Source of the DNA: an uncultured Collinsella sp.
GTDB taxonomy: Bacteria > Actinomycetota > Coriobacteriia > Coriobacteriales > Coriobacteriaceae
Reading direction: 5' to 3'
Assembly: GCA_900541065.1 (NCBI GenBank)
Contig: UQIE01000022.1
Coordinates: 1 to 35,498, forward strand
DNA length: 35,498 nucleotides
Position 1 is the stretch's first letter, and every line of letters begins with the position of its first letter. The notes under the pieces are model-generated. The model saw only the letters and a program-made list of their open reading frames with translations, made no database searches and was not told the origin of the DNA. This document shows positions 14,418 to 22,089 of the stretch, piece by piece. A program made the position numbers and the translations under genes.

Positions 14418-15323
14418 CTATACACTCAGCCAACGATCGCCCTCGGAGCGGCAAAAGCCCTCGCGCTCCAGATCGGCAAGAATACTTGCGACTAGCTCTC
14501 GCTCAACCGGCTCCCGGCCGGCTGCCGTCTCCATCTCGTTAACGCCTGCAACAGCTTCATCAACCGTAATGCCCGCAGGCTGCCCATCACGCGCCGCCAA
14601 CAACATGCGCACGATGTGGGCGCGCTTTTGGCGGCGCGAGCCCTCAAACTTGGACTGACGACTATAGCCCGCCGACCGCCTGGACGGATTGGGCAGCGTC
14701 TTTTTAAGATACGCGCCGTAATCCAGCAACGCGTAATACCACGCGCGCGGCGTATCGGCATCATCTTGAGGCACGGCAAAGGGCGCGATCTCGTCCGCCG
14801 CCGCACCGGGGGCCGCCGGACAGGCGGCTTGAATCAGCGGCACCAGCTCGCGATCGGGAACGGCCGGCACATCGGGAAAGAAATGATGCAAAAAGACCGT
14901 GCGCACGTTGGTCTCCAGATACACGCCCGGAAGATCGAATGCAAACGAACGGATGCCCTGCGCCGTTGCCGGGCCAATGCCGGGCAGCGCGACCAGATCG
15001 TGCGTCTCGCGCGGAAACTCCCCATCCCAGTCCTCTACAACGCGCTGAGCGGCCCCGTGAAGCGCCAGAGCGCGTCGGTTGTAGCCCATGCCCTGCCAAG
15101 CTTCCAAAACATCGGAAGGCGCAGCCTGGGCAAGCGCCTGCACGGTCGGAAAACGATCGAGCCACACCGGCATGCGCGCCTCCACACGCGGCACCTGCGT
15201 TTGCTGCAACATGACCTCAGAAAGCCAAATGATGTACGGATCGCGCGTGCGGCGCCACGGAAGGTCGCGATAACGCAGGACCCCTTCCGAACGAATCATC
15301 GAACGAAAGGGGTCCTGAATCAT
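14418..15323 (-). CDS. MutY-like A/G-specific adenine glycosylase lacking the Fe-S cluster
   Basis: A 301-residue HhH-GPD glycosylase. The first 210 residues match MutY: LPWRRTRDPY, then WLSEVMLQQTQV with the general acid Glu36, and the helix-hairpin-helix LPGIGPATAQGI at 113-124. Two differences stand out. The position of the catalytic Asp (DGNV in E. coli MutY) reads LETNV, so Glu137 replaces Asp. The C-x6-C-x2-C-x5-C cluster is absent: the only cysteines are 168 and 291. The C-terminal 70 residues look like a winged-helix domain, not the NUDIX-like MutY domain that reads 8-oxoG. The ATG at 15323 has AGGAG seven bases upstream and lies 22 bp after the Rrf2 gene, so the two form an operon. 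It probably excises bases, but A:8-oxoG specificity is uncertain. Confidence 0.85.
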   Translation of the reverse strand: MIQDPFRSMIRSEGVLRYRDLPWRRTRDPYIIWLSEVMLQQTQVPRVEARMPVWLDRFPTVQALAQAAPSDVLEAWQGMGYNRRALALHGAAQRVVEDWDGEFPRETHDLVALPGIGPATAQGIRSFAFDLPGVYLETNVRTVFLHHFFPDVPAVPDRELVPLIQAACPAAPGAAADEIAPFAVPQDDADTPRAWYYALLDYGAYLKKTLPNPSRRSAGYSRQSKFEGSRRQKRAHIVRMLLAARDGQPAGITVDEAVAGVNEMETAAGREPVERELVASILADLEREGFCRSEGDRWLSV

Positions 15324-15344
15324 GGCTATGCTCCTTATGCGGCG

Positions 15345-15830
15345 CTATTCCTCCTGGCAAGCGCACGCGCAGGTGGCGTACTCGGGAAACGCGTCGCGGT
15401 CGGCGAACTTGGGATCGACGGCCGGGAACTGGCGGTGAGCGACGATGTCGCCGAGCGAAACGGAATCGAGGTAGTCGCGCATCAACGCCTGGGCTCCGGC
15501 CCACAGGGGATGATAGCAGCACGTGCCCATGCGCGCACAGTCGCCATCGGGGGCGGTACAGTCGTTCATGACCATGGGACCCTGAACGGCCTCGACGACC
15601 TGGCGGATAGTGACGTCGTCCGGACTGACCTTGAGACGCATGCCACCGTGGACGCCACGCAGGCTCTCCACAATACCGGCCTGGACCAAACCGTGCTGAA
15701 TCGAGCGGGCAAACGAATACGGGACATTGACCTCTTCGGCAGCGGTGCGAACAGAAAGCAACCGCTCCGGCTCCTCGGCAAGCATCGCAAGCATGCGAAG
15801 GGCATAATCAGTCTTCCTCGATATGTCCAT
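15345..15830 (-). CDS. Rrf2-family Fe-S transcriptional regulator
   Basis: A 161-residue regulator. The N-terminal winged helix (MDISRKTDYALRMLAMLAEE, then VNVPYSFARSIQHGLVQAGI and SLRGVHGGMRL) is typical of Rrf2 proteins such as IscR, NsrR and RirA. The cluster-binding loop has Cys91, Cys98 and Cys104/105 (C-x6-C-x5-C-C), suggesting an Fe-S cofactor that senses oxygen, NO or iron. The last residues add CACAC (Cys154, 156, 158), which is unusual. The ATG at 15830 has AAAGGGG about four to six bases upstream; a longer frame reaching 15938 has no support. It is followed after 22 bp by the glycosylase, linking redox sensing with DNA repair. A possible promoter lies about 160 bp upstream. Confidence 0.9.
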   Translation of the reverse strand: MDISRKTDYALRMLAMLAEEPERLLSVRTAAEEVNVPYSFARSIQHGLVQAGIVESLRGVHGGMRLKVSPDDVTIRQVVEAVQGPMVMNDCTAPDGDCARMGTCCYHPLWAGAQALMRDYLDSVSLGDIVAHRQFPAVDPKFADRDAFPEYATCACACQEE

Positions 15831-15990
15831 TTTTCCCCTTTCAAGGAATACGAACAGCTCGAACGAGCTCCGGGGCCGAGCTTGTGTCGAGACGCTAAAT
15901 GACCGCCAGGACATCCAAATGGTAAATCGGATATCCACTGAGTGCCGCGCTTGGAGCGAAATGCATCAGATGTGGCGCACAGTGCAATTT

Positions 15991-16019
15991 AGTATAACCT
16001 AACCCCCTGTCTCGTTGAA
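15991..16019 (-). promoter_or_regulatory. Possible promoter of the Rrf2-glycosylase operon
   Basis: On the minus strand TTCAAC (16019-16014) and TATACT (15996-15991) are separated by 17 bp. The -10 matches five of six consensus bases; the -35 matches three. The start point would fall near 15985, giving a leader of about 155 nt. Confidence 0.4.
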
Positions 16020-16023
16020 CAGG

Positions 16024-16035
16024 TGTTGCGCAACA
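16024..16035. promoter_or_regulatory. 12-bp perfect palindrome beside the Rrf2 promoter
   Basis: TGTTGCGCAACA is fully symmetrical and starts five bases upstream of the proposed -35 box. It could be an operator for the Rrf2 protein itself or another regulator; this is position-based inference only. Confidence 0.35.
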
Positions 16036-16153
16036 AAGCTGTTGTTCAGACAGATATACTCATTAGATTTTACTTGCGTTCCCGAAGGCGCGGGGGTTCT
16101 GGGCGAAGATGCACCAGGGCGATCGTTCTATCAAAACAAAGTGCATCAAACGC

Positions 16154-16178
16154 AAAAAGCCACGTCCGAAGACGTGGC
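16154..16178 (-). terminator. tRNA-Asp terminator
   Basis: GCCACGTC (16159-16166) and GACGTGGC (16171-16178) form a perfect 8-bp stem closed, on the minus strand, by a stable TTCG tetraloop and followed by five Ts. It lies 11 bp past the tRNA. Confidence 0.9.
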
Positions 16179-16189
16179 TTTAATTGCGT

Positions 16190-16267
<78 letters not shown>

Positions 16268-16313
16268 AGGCAGACGTTCGCGTTTGTTTCCACTCGCGTG
16301 CGCTGCGGGGATT

Positions 16314-16343
16314 AGTATACACAGAAGTCTGTCTGGCGCGCAA
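16314..16343 (-). promoter_or_regulatory. Probable tRNA-Asp promoter
   Basis: On the minus strand TTGCGC (16343-16338) and TATACT (16319-16314) are 18 bp apart. A run of A and T tracts at 16345-16368 lies upstream, where an UP element would sit. ACAGA and TCTGT at 16321-16332 form a small inverted repeat inside the spacer. The start would be about 40 nt before the mature tRNA. Confidence 0.55.
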
Positions 16344-16376
16344 CAACTTTTTTGAAAAAATTTTTTGGGTCCCTCC

Positions 16377-16519
16377 GGGAGGGTCTCCGGGGCTGAGGGC
16401 GGGGGTTAAGTTTGCTGCTCTACAGTCCTGCGCAAGACGGAAAGCACATTAAGTGCTTTCCTTTGCGTGCGGAACTCGCGACAAACTTAACCCCCGCCCT
16501 CAGCCCCGGAGACCCTCCC
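16377..16519. repeat. Perfect 38-bp inverted repeat with structured loop
   Basis: The arm 16377-16414 is the exact reverse complement of 16482-16519. The 67-nt loop contains a second perfect hairpin, GGAAAGCAC (16439-16447) with GTGCTTTCC (16453-16461), extended by CGCAA/TTGCG. The region 16268-16676 has no protein-coding gene. I see no transposase and no target-site duplication. Confidence 0.9.
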
Positions 16520-16531
16520 TGCCGTCACATT

Positions 16532-16669
16532 GTTCAATCAGTTTTGCGGGCGTGCGCCGCTGCGCGGCTAGCCCGCATGCTCCTCGGCGGGGTTGGTCTG
16601 ATGGATCTTGTTGAACTTCCGCCTTTGGCTCAAATGGAAACGGGGGACGCATCTGCATCCCCCGTTTTT
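16532..16669 (+). ncRNA. Possible small structured RNA
   Basis: The stretch between the long inverted repeat and a T-tailed hairpin folds into a closed shape. GTTCAA (16532-16537) pairs with TTGAAC (16611-16616). Inside, GCGGGC (16546-16551) pairs with GCCCGC (16571-16576), enclosing GCCGC/GCGGC with a 3-nt loop. A terminator with GTTTTT follows at 16641-16669. There is no promoter I can defend and no match to a known RNA family. Confidence 0.25.
16641..16669. terminator. Terminator downstream of the phosphodiesterase gene
   Basis: CGGGGGACGCA (16641-16651) pairs with TGCATCCCCCG (16654-16664) with one mismatch. The plus strand continues GTTTTTG and the minus strand GTTTCC, so it may work in both directions. 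It lies just past the stop codon of the minus-strand YfcE-like gene. Confidence 0.65.
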
Positions 16670-16676
16670 GTTGTGA

Positions 16677-17144
16677 TTACTCTAGGTCAATAAACTTAGT
16701 GCTTAGGATCTTGCCGTCTTTTACTAGCATTCTGGCCATGGTGGGGCCTCGGGTGCCTCTGGGGTAGCTGGCGCTGCCCGGGTTGAGGACTAAGCAACGG
16801 CCCACTTGGGCTTCTTTGGTTACGTGGGTGTGGCCGTTGATGGCTACGTCTACGGACCCCACCGGAAGGTCTTCGCGGTAGTGGGCTACGGCGAATTTGA
16901 GGCCTTCGTAGGTAAAGAGCGCAAGACGGTCTACATCGGGACCGTAGTCGCGGTAGTAATCGTTGTTGCCCAGTACGGCCCGTACGGGGGCGATGGTGCA
17001 TAGGTGCTCGTAGTCCATCTCTGACGTGAGGTCGCCGGCGTGGATAATCAGGTCTGCGCCCTCAAGCTCATCCAGGAGCGCAGGCGATAAATAGCCGTGG
17101 GTGTCCGAGATGATGTCGATACGCTTGGCGCTTGCACTGTTCAT
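16677..17144 (-). CDS. YfcE/MJ0936-type metallophosphodiesterase
   Basis: A 155-residue calcineurin-like phosphoesterase. The metal-binding motifs appear in order: IISDTHG (Asp14, His16), HAGD (Asp38), LGNND (Asn60), the histidine in FAVAHYRE, and INGHTHVT. C-terminal LNPGSASYPRG is typical of the YfcE subgroup, which hydrolyses phosphodiesters in vitro with unclear physiological substrate. Length is normal for this compact subgroup. The ATG at 17144 has AAGGG about six bases upstream. It is separated from the response-regulator gene by a strong terminator, so it is its own unit. Confidence 0.92.
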   Translation of the reverse strand: MNSASAKRIDIISDTHGYLSPALLDELEGADLIIHAGDLTSEMDYEHLCTIAPVRAVLGNNDYYRDYGPDVDRLALFTYEGLKFAVAHYREDLPVGSVDVAINGHTHVTKEAQVGRCLVLNPGSASYPRGTRGPTMARMLVKDGKILSTKFIDLE

Positions 17145-17183
17145 GGGATCCCTTCCGCAAAAAACGATTCGGCAGATACATAC

Positions 17184-17234
17184 AAAAAAGGCCCCACGGC
17201 TCCGCAGACGATGGGTCTACAGGGCTGCGGGGCC
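17184..17234 (-). terminator. Intrinsic terminator of the first LytTR operon
   Basis: GGCCCC (17190-17195) pairs with GGGGCC (17229-17234), with additional inner pairs. On the minus strand six Ts follow. It lies just past the response-regulator stop codon. Confidence 0.85.
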
Positions 17235-17240
17235 AGTGTG

Positions 17241-17957
17241 CTAGAGACTCAGAGCCTTCTTGAGCGGCACGACGCGGCGGCGCGAAACCGGAACGCGTTC
17301 GTCGACGCCCGTAATGCCCAGCTGGATGGCACCCGAGGGCACCGTCTCCACATCCGTGACGCACGCCAAGTTGACGATATAGCGGCGGTGAACACGGAAG
17401 AAGCCAAAGTCGCAGAGCTTGGCCTCAAACTGCGCCAGCGAGGTCGTCGACAAAAAGCGATCATCGACGGTATAGATGCAGGAGTAATCGTCCTTGGCCA
17501 TGATAAAGCGAATGTCGTCCACGGGAATGAGCACCTTGCGGCCGCCCTTTTCCACCGGGATACGCTCGATGGTCACCTTGCTGTCCGTAACCGGCTTGGT
17601 GCGTTGCATGACCTTCTCGATCGCGCGATCCAAGCGAGCTTCCTCGACCGGCTTCATCAGATAATCGACGGCATCCACGTCGAATGCCTCGACCGCATGG
17701 TCACTATACGCAGTCACAAACACGATCGCCGGCGGATTTTTGAGCTTATGCAGCGCCTCGGCAAGTTGCAGGCCCGAGGCACCGGGCATCGAAATATCGA
17801 GAAACACGACATCCACGCGACTTTCCATAAGCATCTCGATGGCGGAGCGGACGCTCGACGCCTCCGTGATCGTGCCGATCTTGCCCGTTTGCTCGAGCAG
17901 GAAGCGAAGCTCCGAGCGAGCCGGCGCCTCATCATCCACAATCATCGCACGCAGCAT
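17241..17957 (-). CDS. LytTR-family response regulator, system 1
   Basis: A 238-residue two-component regulator. The receiver domain starts MLRAMIVDDE and has the phospho-acceptor Asp54 in VFLDISMPG, and a conserved Lys in DYLMKPVEEA. The C-terminal LytTR DNA-binding domain (about residues 130-236) includes VLIPVDDIRFIMAKDDYSC, FFRVHRRYIVNL and VPVSRRRVVPLKKAL. LytTR proteins bind direct repeats and often control cell-wall, adhesion or bacteriocin genes. The ATG at 17957 is preferred: it begins the canonical receiver fold, with AAAGG about 10 bases upstream. It follows the histidine kinase gene by about 70 bp, forming an operon with it and the glycosyltransferase. Confidence 0.93.
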   Translation of the reverse strand: MLRAMIVDDEAPARSELRFLLEQTGKIGTITEASSVRSAIEMLMESRVDVVFLDISMPGASGLQLAEALHKLKNPPAIVFVTAYSDHAVEAFDVDAVDYLMKPVEEARLDRAIEKVMQRTKPVTDSKVTIERIPVEKGGRKVLIPVDDIRFIMAKDDYSCIYTVDDRFLSTTSLAQFEAKLCDFGFFRVHRRYIVNLACVTDVETVPSGAIQLGITGVDERVPVSRRRVVPLKKALSL

Positions 17958-18029
17958 AGGGATAAAACCTTTCGTCAACTAACTACGCCGGGCATCCGTC
18001 GCATGACGTTGAGCCCGTAGCCTTTTATT

Positions 18030-19373
18030 TTACTCTTGAATGTCGAAGATGCTCTCTGACAAATCAAGATGAAGGAGCACTTTGGTGCCCTTGCCCGGCG
18101 CCGATTCGACACGCGTATAGGAGTGCGGCCCATAAAAGCGATGGATGCGCTCCGAAATATTGTGCATGGCCACACCGGCGCCGCCACCCTGGGGAGAGCT
18201 GGCGTCGGGACGGGCAGAACGCTCGTCAAACAGTCTGGCGGCGGTACCCTCATCCATGCCCACGCCATTATCGGCCACGGCAATCAAGATTGCATCCTCG
18301 CCGTCTTGGTGAACGGTCACGTCGATCCTCAGGGCGTCGTCATCGCCCATACCATGACGTACGGCGTTCTCGACAATCGGCTGGATCACGAACGCCGGCA
18401 CCAGCGTATCTTCCACGTCCTCGGACACATCGAACGTCGCAAGCACGCGGTCCTCGCCAAAGCGGGCCTTCTCAAAGGTAAGGTAGCGCTTGGTCTGTGC
18501 GACCTCGCGCGAGACCGGAATAAGCGATCCCGAATTGTCGAGCGTGGCACGATAGAACGATGAGAACTCACGAAGCAGTTCGCGGGCCCGCAGCGGGTCG
18601 GTGCGCGTAAACGATGCAATGGTGTTCAGCGTGTTGAACAGGAAGTGCGGGTTAATCTGCGCCTGCAGCGCACGCACCTCGGCGCGCGCCGTGAGTTCCT
18701 TTTGCACCTCGAGCTCGTGGATGGCGAGCTGCGTGGACAAGATCTCGGCAAAGCCCGAGGCAAGCGCATACTGGGTACGGTCGACGGCGCGCGGGGTCTT
18801 GTAGTAGAACTTGAGCGTGCCGACGGTACGATCGCCCACCTTGATGGGGGCGATAATGCCGGCGGGGACTTGGTTGTGCGAGCCGTCCGAGCCCACGACA
18901 TCCACCATACGGTTGAACGACTGCACGATGCCATGTTCGATAACGTAGCGTGTGGCAAGCGTGTGGATGGGAGTATCGGGCAGCAGTTTTTCCTCAAACT
19001 CGCCCGCGCAGGCAAGCACGTTGTCCTCGTCGGTGATGGCCACCGTCATGGCGCGCGTCTCGGGCAAAATGCGCCGGCACACCAAACGCGCCGACTCCTG
19101 CGTCAGACCGCCCTTAATGTCCTCGAGCATGGCCGAGGCCACCGAGAGCGTCTCCTCGGTGTACTGGGAGCGCACCGAATCGGGATTGAGCGTCAAAAAG
19201 ATAAAGATGCACAGAAAGATGCACAGCAGCGCGCAGGCAATCACCGTGGCGATCGGCTCGATACCGGTCACCAAGGCAAAAATAAAGTACACCAGCACAC
19301 AAATGGCGCAGGCAACGGCAATGATGCGAAAGATTGATATTGAACTATCGCGCTGGGCGCGGCGGTCGATCAT
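18030..19373 (-). CDS. LytS-like sensor histidine kinase, system 1
   Basis: A 447-residue membrane kinase. Residues 13-34 and 41-61 form two membrane segments with almost no extracellular loop. A GAF-like sensor region spans about 75-215. The histidine phospho-acceptor is His243 in QINPHFLFNTLNTI, typical of the LytS/YehU group. The ATPase domain has VIQPIVENAVRHG (N box), ADNGVGMD and GAGVAMHNISERI (G boxes). The short loop suggests it senses something in the membrane or cytoplasm. Its start codon overlaps the glycosyltransferase stop (ATGA, 19373-19370), so translation is coupled. It shares a long, nearly identical pre-kinase segment with the second kinase (23900-25285). Confidence 0.93.
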   Translation of the reverse strand: MIDRRAQRDSSISIFRIIAVACAICVLVYFIFALVTGIEPIATVIACALLCIFLCIFIFLTLNPDSVRSQYTEETLSVASAMLEDIKGGLTQESARLVCRRILPETRAMTVAITDEDNVLACAGEFEEKLLPDTPIHTLATRYVIEHGIVQSFNRMVDVVGSDGSHNQVPAGIIAPIKVGDRTVGTLKFYYKTPRAVDRTQYALASGFAEILSTQLAIHELEVQKELTARAEVRALQAQINPHFLFNTLNTIASFTRTDPLRARELLREFSSFYRATLDNSGSLIPVSREVAQTKRYLTFEKARFGEDRVLATFDVSEDVEDTLVPAFVIQPIVENAVRHGMGDDDALRIDVTVHQDGEDAILIAVADNGVGMDEGTAARLFDERSARPDASSPQGGGAGVAMHNISERIHRFYGPHSYTRVESAPGKGTKVLLHLDLSESIFDIQE

Positions 19374-20557
19374 TCGGCCCCCTCCAGGATACTGATCAGT
19401 TGTGCGTCACGCCAAAGCCCGTCCATGATCTTGGGCCAAAAGCTCTGGAAACGCAGGTAGCTTGCAGCGTTTTGGCGCGCATAGGCCTTTGCCTCGTCGA
19501 TACCATGGCGCCAGATGCGCAGGTAGCCCTCATGTTCGCGGGTAAACACGCTGCGGACCATAGCGGTCTTGCGCACGCGGTCGTCGAGCTCGCGCGAAAT
19601 CCACGGGCCCGGGTAGGGCATGAGCGATGCCGCCGTAACGGGAATGAGCTCCTTTTGATGCGCGGCGAATGTCAACTTGGCCCGTTCGTAGTACCAACGG
19701 TATACATCCTGCATAAAGCGCGGTGAGCGCTTTTCGGACTCCGGAGGCAGATGGCGCACGGTCCACTCGTTATCGAACCACACGTCGTAGCCAAACATGC
19801 GCATGTTAAAGAGGTAATCCAAGTCCTCGCCGCGGGTGATAAACGGGTCAAAGGCCACACGCGTAAAGGCGCGGGCGTGCAGGGCCATCAGGCCGCCGCA
19901 CACGTAGTTGGATCGCGAGATGCGGGTGCCCGAGAGCGCCTTTTTCATCCAACGGTTGAACTCGATGCGCTTGGTCCACCAACGATGGCAGATGCCCGCC
20001 TTGTCCGTGGGAGCCAGCGGCGAGCCGTCGCGATCGTAGAAATAGCCGCTCTTGACCAAGATCGGCAAGCCCTGACGCGTCTGCTGCCCCAACGCATAGG
20101 TCGCGCGCTTCATAAAGTCGGCGTCGATGACAGTCTCATCGTCATCCAAAAAGATAACCGCGTCATGCCCCAGCACAGCGGCACAGGCTAGCCCCATGTT
20201 GCGGATGGCACCGTAGCCTCGCAGGCTCACGCACTCGCCCGAACCCTTGGGCGCGATCTGAGCAACCCGGTCTGCAATGCGCGAGGCCTGGGTGTTGGTG
20301 ACAACGGTGACCTTGAGCGTGGGATGCGCGTCGACAATCTCGTGCACGCGCAGCGACACATCGGCTGTGGCAGAAACGGGACAGACCACCAAAAGGATGA
20401 TGCGCGGGATGTCACGTACCTGCTCAAGCGAGGCCAGACAGCGGTCGAGTTCGGGATTGTCGGCGTTGAGTCGCGTCGAATGGTCATAGGTGCCAGGGGC
20501 GTTTGCGCAAGCGTCATCGCCCGCCCAATACGTTGGAATCACGACTGTGGCGTTCAT
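19370..20557 (-). CDS. Family 2-like glycosyltransferase
   Basis: A 395-residue protein with a GT-A nucleotide-sugar-binding fold. It starts ATVVIPTYWAGDD, and has FLDDDE near residues 137-141 (the metal-binding D-x-D) and RGEDLDYLF near residue 242, the acidic motif with the likely catalytic base. No membrane segment is evident, so it is probably cytosolic or peripheral. Family 2 enzymes build polysaccharides, glycolipids or protein glycans; the acceptor is unknown. GGAGG lies seven bases upstream of the ATG at 20557. The stop overlaps the start of the sensor kinase, an unusual enzyme-sensor coupling. Upstream is a terminator belonging to the transporter gene, so a promoter should lie before or around it. 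Confidence 0.85.
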   Translation of the reverse strand: MNATVVIPTYWAGDDACANAPGTYDHSTRLNADNPELDRCLASLEQVRDIPRIILLVVCPVSATADVSLRVHEIVDAHPTLKVTVVTNTQASRIADRVAQIAPKGSGECVSLRGYGAIRNMGLACAAVLGHDAVIFLDDDETVIDADFMKRATYALGQQTRQGLPILVKSGYFYDRDGSPLAPTDKAGICHRWWTKRIEFNRWMKKALSGTRISRSNYVCGGLMALHARAFTRVAFDPFITRGEDLDYLFNMRMFGYDVWFDNEWTVRHLPPESEKRSPRFMQDVYRWYYERAKLTFAAHQKELIPVTAASLMPYPGPWISRELDDRVRKTAMVRSVFTREHEGYLRIWRHGIDEAKAYARQNAASYLRFQSFWPKIMDGLWRDAQLISILEGAE

Positions 20558-20578
20558 GCCTTACCCTCCCTGCAACAC

Positions 20579-20613
20579 AAAAACGGGACGCCGCCAAACA
20601 CAGGCGACGCCCC
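20579..20613 (-). terminator. Intrinsic terminator of the UMF1 transporter gene
   Basis: On the minus strand GGGGCGTCGCC (20613-20603) pairs with GGCGGCGTCCC (20595-20585), with G-U wobbles, and is followed by GTTTTTG. It sits only 27 bp before the glycosyltransferase start, so it could also act as an attenuator for the operon downstream. Confidence 0.65.
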
Positions 20614-20728
20614 GCGACCTAGCTGATTCCATCATACCCACTTGGGCAAATCATTGCTCGCAAGTCGCAATGTTTATTGCGGATAACCCCAAAAGAGTAC
20701 CGTGGACAGGCACAATAGCCGCTCGCTC

Positions 20729-21988
20729 CTATGCGGCATGCTCTGCCGCCCGAGTCATGCGGGACAGGCGGACCAGCAGCATAAAGCCAACGATCAGCAG
20801 CACGCCAATGGAAAGGACGCCCAGCGACGGGTTGCCGGTCAGCGAGGTGACGACCGACACTAGGAAAGTGCCCATGACGCTTGCATAACGACCAAAGATG
20901 TCAAAGAAGCCGTAGTACTCGTTGGACTTTTCCTTGGGGATAATGCGGCCAAAGTAGCTACGGCTAAGCGCCTGCACGCCGCCCTGGAACAGGCCGACCA
21001 TAATGGCAAGCACCCAAAACTCAAAGGCGGTCTTTAGGAAGAACGCGGCGAACAGCACAATGCCCATGTAGGCGGCGACCGCCACCAGGATCATGTTGAG
21101 CGTGCCCACGCGTCCGGCAAGCTTGCCGTAGATGATGGCGGACGGAAAGGCCACGAACTGCGTGACGAGCAGCGCCAGGACCAACTGGGTCGAATCGATG
21201 CCCAAGGCCGATCCGTAACTGGTGGCCATGGAAATGACCGTGTGCACACCGTCGATATAGAAGAAGAACGCGATCATGTAGACCAGCACGGTCTTGTTGT
21301 GGGCGATCTCGCGCATGGTGTGTCCGACCTCGGAGAACACACCGCCCACGATGTGGCCGATGGTGTCCTCGGGACCGCGCTCGCGACCGTACTTTTGTTT
21401 ATAGGTGCGAATGAGCGGCAGAGTAAAGATGAGCCACCAGGCACCAGTGATGATAAACGACAGACGCGTTGCCAGCATGGTAGGGACGCCAAGAGCGGGG
21501 CCACCCATGATGAGCGCCAGGCAGATGACGAACGGCACGGTGGAACCGATATAGCCCCAGGCATAGCCCGAGCTGGACACGGCGTCCATGCGCTCGTCGG
21601 TGGTAATGTCGGGCAGCATGGCGTCGTAGAACGTCATAGAAGAGTTAAGGCCGATGGTGCACAGCACGTACACGGTCAAAAATGCCATGGCGGACATTGG
21701 GATAGCCTGCGCCAGGCAAAGCACCAGGCCCGTGAGGAAGAAGCCCAAGAAGAACTTGATCTTGTTGCCGGCGTAGTCGGCAAGCGCGCCCAGAATGGGC
21801 ATGAGCATGGCGATGACCAGCGAGGCGATCGTCTGCGCATTGCCCCAGGCGACCACCAGGTCGGCCGAGGAAGCGCCGGTATTGATGGCGTTAAAGTAAA
21901 TGGGCACCACCGAGGTATTGAGCAGCACGAGGGCCGAATTGCCCACATCGTACATAACCCAGTTACGCTCGAGCTTGGTGTATTTCAT
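20729..21988 (-). CDS. UMF1-family MFS transporter
   Basis: A 419-residue 12-helix major facilitator of the UMF1/Atg22-like family. It begins with a characteristic short cytoplasmic part (MKYTKLERNWVMYDVGNSAL). ADYAGNKIKFF lies in the first inter-helix loop, and the second half has the family hallmark GVQALSRSYFGRIIPKEKSN followed by EYYGFFDIFGRYAS. Eukaryotic Atg22 exports amino acids from the vacuole; bacterial substrates are largely unknown. The start at 21988 has AAGGG nine bases upstream. The phospholipase-like gene ends about 100 bp upstream with no terminator I can see, so they may be co-transcribed. Confidence 0.9.
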   Translation of the reverse strand: MKYTKLERNWVMYDVGNSALVLLNTSVVPIYFNAINTGASSADLVVAWGNAQTIASLVIAMLMPILGALADYAGNKIKFFLGFFLTGLVLCLAQAIPMSAMAFLTVYVLCTIGLNSSMTFYDAMLPDITTDERMDAVSSSGYAWGYIGSTVPFVICLALIMGGPALGVPTMLATRLSFIITGAWWLIFTLPLIRTYKQKYGRERGPEDTIGHIVGGVFSEVGHTMREIAHNKTVLVYMIAFFFYIDGVHTVISMATSYGSALGIDSTQLVLALLVTQFVAFPSAIIYGKLAGRVGTLNMILVAVAAYMGIVLFAAFFLKTAFEFWVLAIMVGLFQGGVQALSRSYFGRIIPKEKSNEYYGFFDIFGRYASVMGTFLVSVVTSLTGNPSLGVLSIGVLLIVGFMLLVRLSRMTRAAEHAA

Positions 21989-22089
21989 GGACAGGGACCC
22001 TTCGTATTTGCCCGATATGCAGTTAGTTCATCGTACCCCAATTGTCCAGAACCGCCGGTAAGGATTCGGCAAAGGGGCACGCACGGACC

